From positions 823-6,036 of the forward strand of contig DUGQ01000025.1 in the NCBI GenBank assembly GCA_013331315.1: a DNA stretch of 5,214 nucleotides, read 5' to 3'. A program made the translations under genes and the position numbers. Source of the DNA: Thermoplasmata archaeon (GTDB taxonomy: Archaea; Thermoplasmatota; Thermoplasmata; UBA10834). Each line of letters opens with the position of its first letter. Positions within the stretch are counted from its first letter, which is position 1. The notes beneath the pieces were generated by a model. That model ran no database searches. It was not told the origin of the DNA and worked only from the letters and a program-made list of their open reading frames with translations. Of the stretch, positions 5,148 to 5,214 are shown one piece after another.

Positions 5148-5214
5148 GAATACCTCTGACGCCGAAGTTGATGGCGATTATCCTCTCGCTGTCGCTCGTG
5201 CCGATTGCCACTGT
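5144..5214 (+). CDS. N-terminus of a membrane signalling protein, possibly a methyl-accepting chemotaxis protein (cut by window edge)
   Basis: Only 23 complete codons are present, with no stop before the edge. A TTG start is followed by a short basic segment (RIPLTPK) and then a hydrophobic run (LMAIILSLSLVPIATV). This is the usual beginning of MCPs and sensor kinases, where an N-terminal anchor precedes an extracytoplasmic or HAMP-linked region. The TTG is chosen because GAGGGTGGT (5132-5140), a strong archaeal Shine-Dalgarno, ends 3 nt upstream, and the basic-then-hydrophobic pattern starts right there. An earlier in-frame TTG at 5117 lacks such a site. Divergence from cheR favours an MCP, but the part visible cannot separate MCP from histidine kinase or another membrane protein. 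Confidence 0.6.
   Translation, partial: MRIPLTPKLMAIILSLSLVPIAT

Overview
The window looks archaeal. It is GC-rich (about 60% by eye), uses many ATA (Ile) and AGG/AGA (Arg) codons, has Shine-Dalgarno sites of the GGAGG/GGTG type, and carries A/T-rich TATA-like boxes about 25 bases upstream of expected transcription starts instead of bacterial -35/-10 pairs. Protein style (archaeal IlvB/IlvN/IlvC, archaeal chemotaxis CheR) suggests a euryarchaeal lineage, possibly Thermoplasmatota. That placement is inference only.

Region 1 (1-3724, + strand) is a branched-chain amino acid operon. It contains the 3' part of ilvB (acetolactate synthase large subunit), a short ilvN (regulatory ACT subunit, 120 aa), ilvC (ketol-acid reductoisomerase), a fumarylacetoacetate hydrolase (FAH) family enzyme, and ilvE (branched-chain aminotransferase). 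ilvB and ilvN are separated by 1 nt, ilvN and ilvC by 21 nt, and the FAH gene and ilvE share one base (TGATG). The only sizeable gap is 79 nt before the FAH gene, where a weak secondary promoter is possible. IlvB/IlvN condense pyruvate to acetolactate (or with 2-oxobutyrate to acetohydroxybutyrate), IlvC isomerises and reduces the product, and IlvE performs the last transamination. The dehydratase IlvD is not in the window. The FAH enzyme is not a standard member of this pathway.

Region 2 (3725-4088, + strand) holds a good TATA box and a 99-aa acidic, mostly helical protein of unknown function. Its 3' end overlaps convergently, by 64 bp, with the 3' end of cheR.

Region 3 (4025-5214) is a chemotaxis-type module. 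cheR (MCP-glutamate methyltransferase, - strand) is divergent from the start of a + strand gene that begins at a TTG and encodes a basic N-terminus followed by a membrane segment, cut by the window edge. It is plausibly a methyl-accepting chemotaxis protein or other membrane sensor. The 213-bp divergent region contains a TATA box for each direction, an imperfect inverted repeat, and a short leader ORF whose stop overlaps the TTG start.

I found no RNA genes, mobile elements, CRISPR arrays or clear terminators. Most of the window is ordinary biosynthesis. The points of real interest are the IlvC cofactor loop, the shortened IlvN, the FAH enzyme embedded in the operon, and the leader architecture of the sensor gene.
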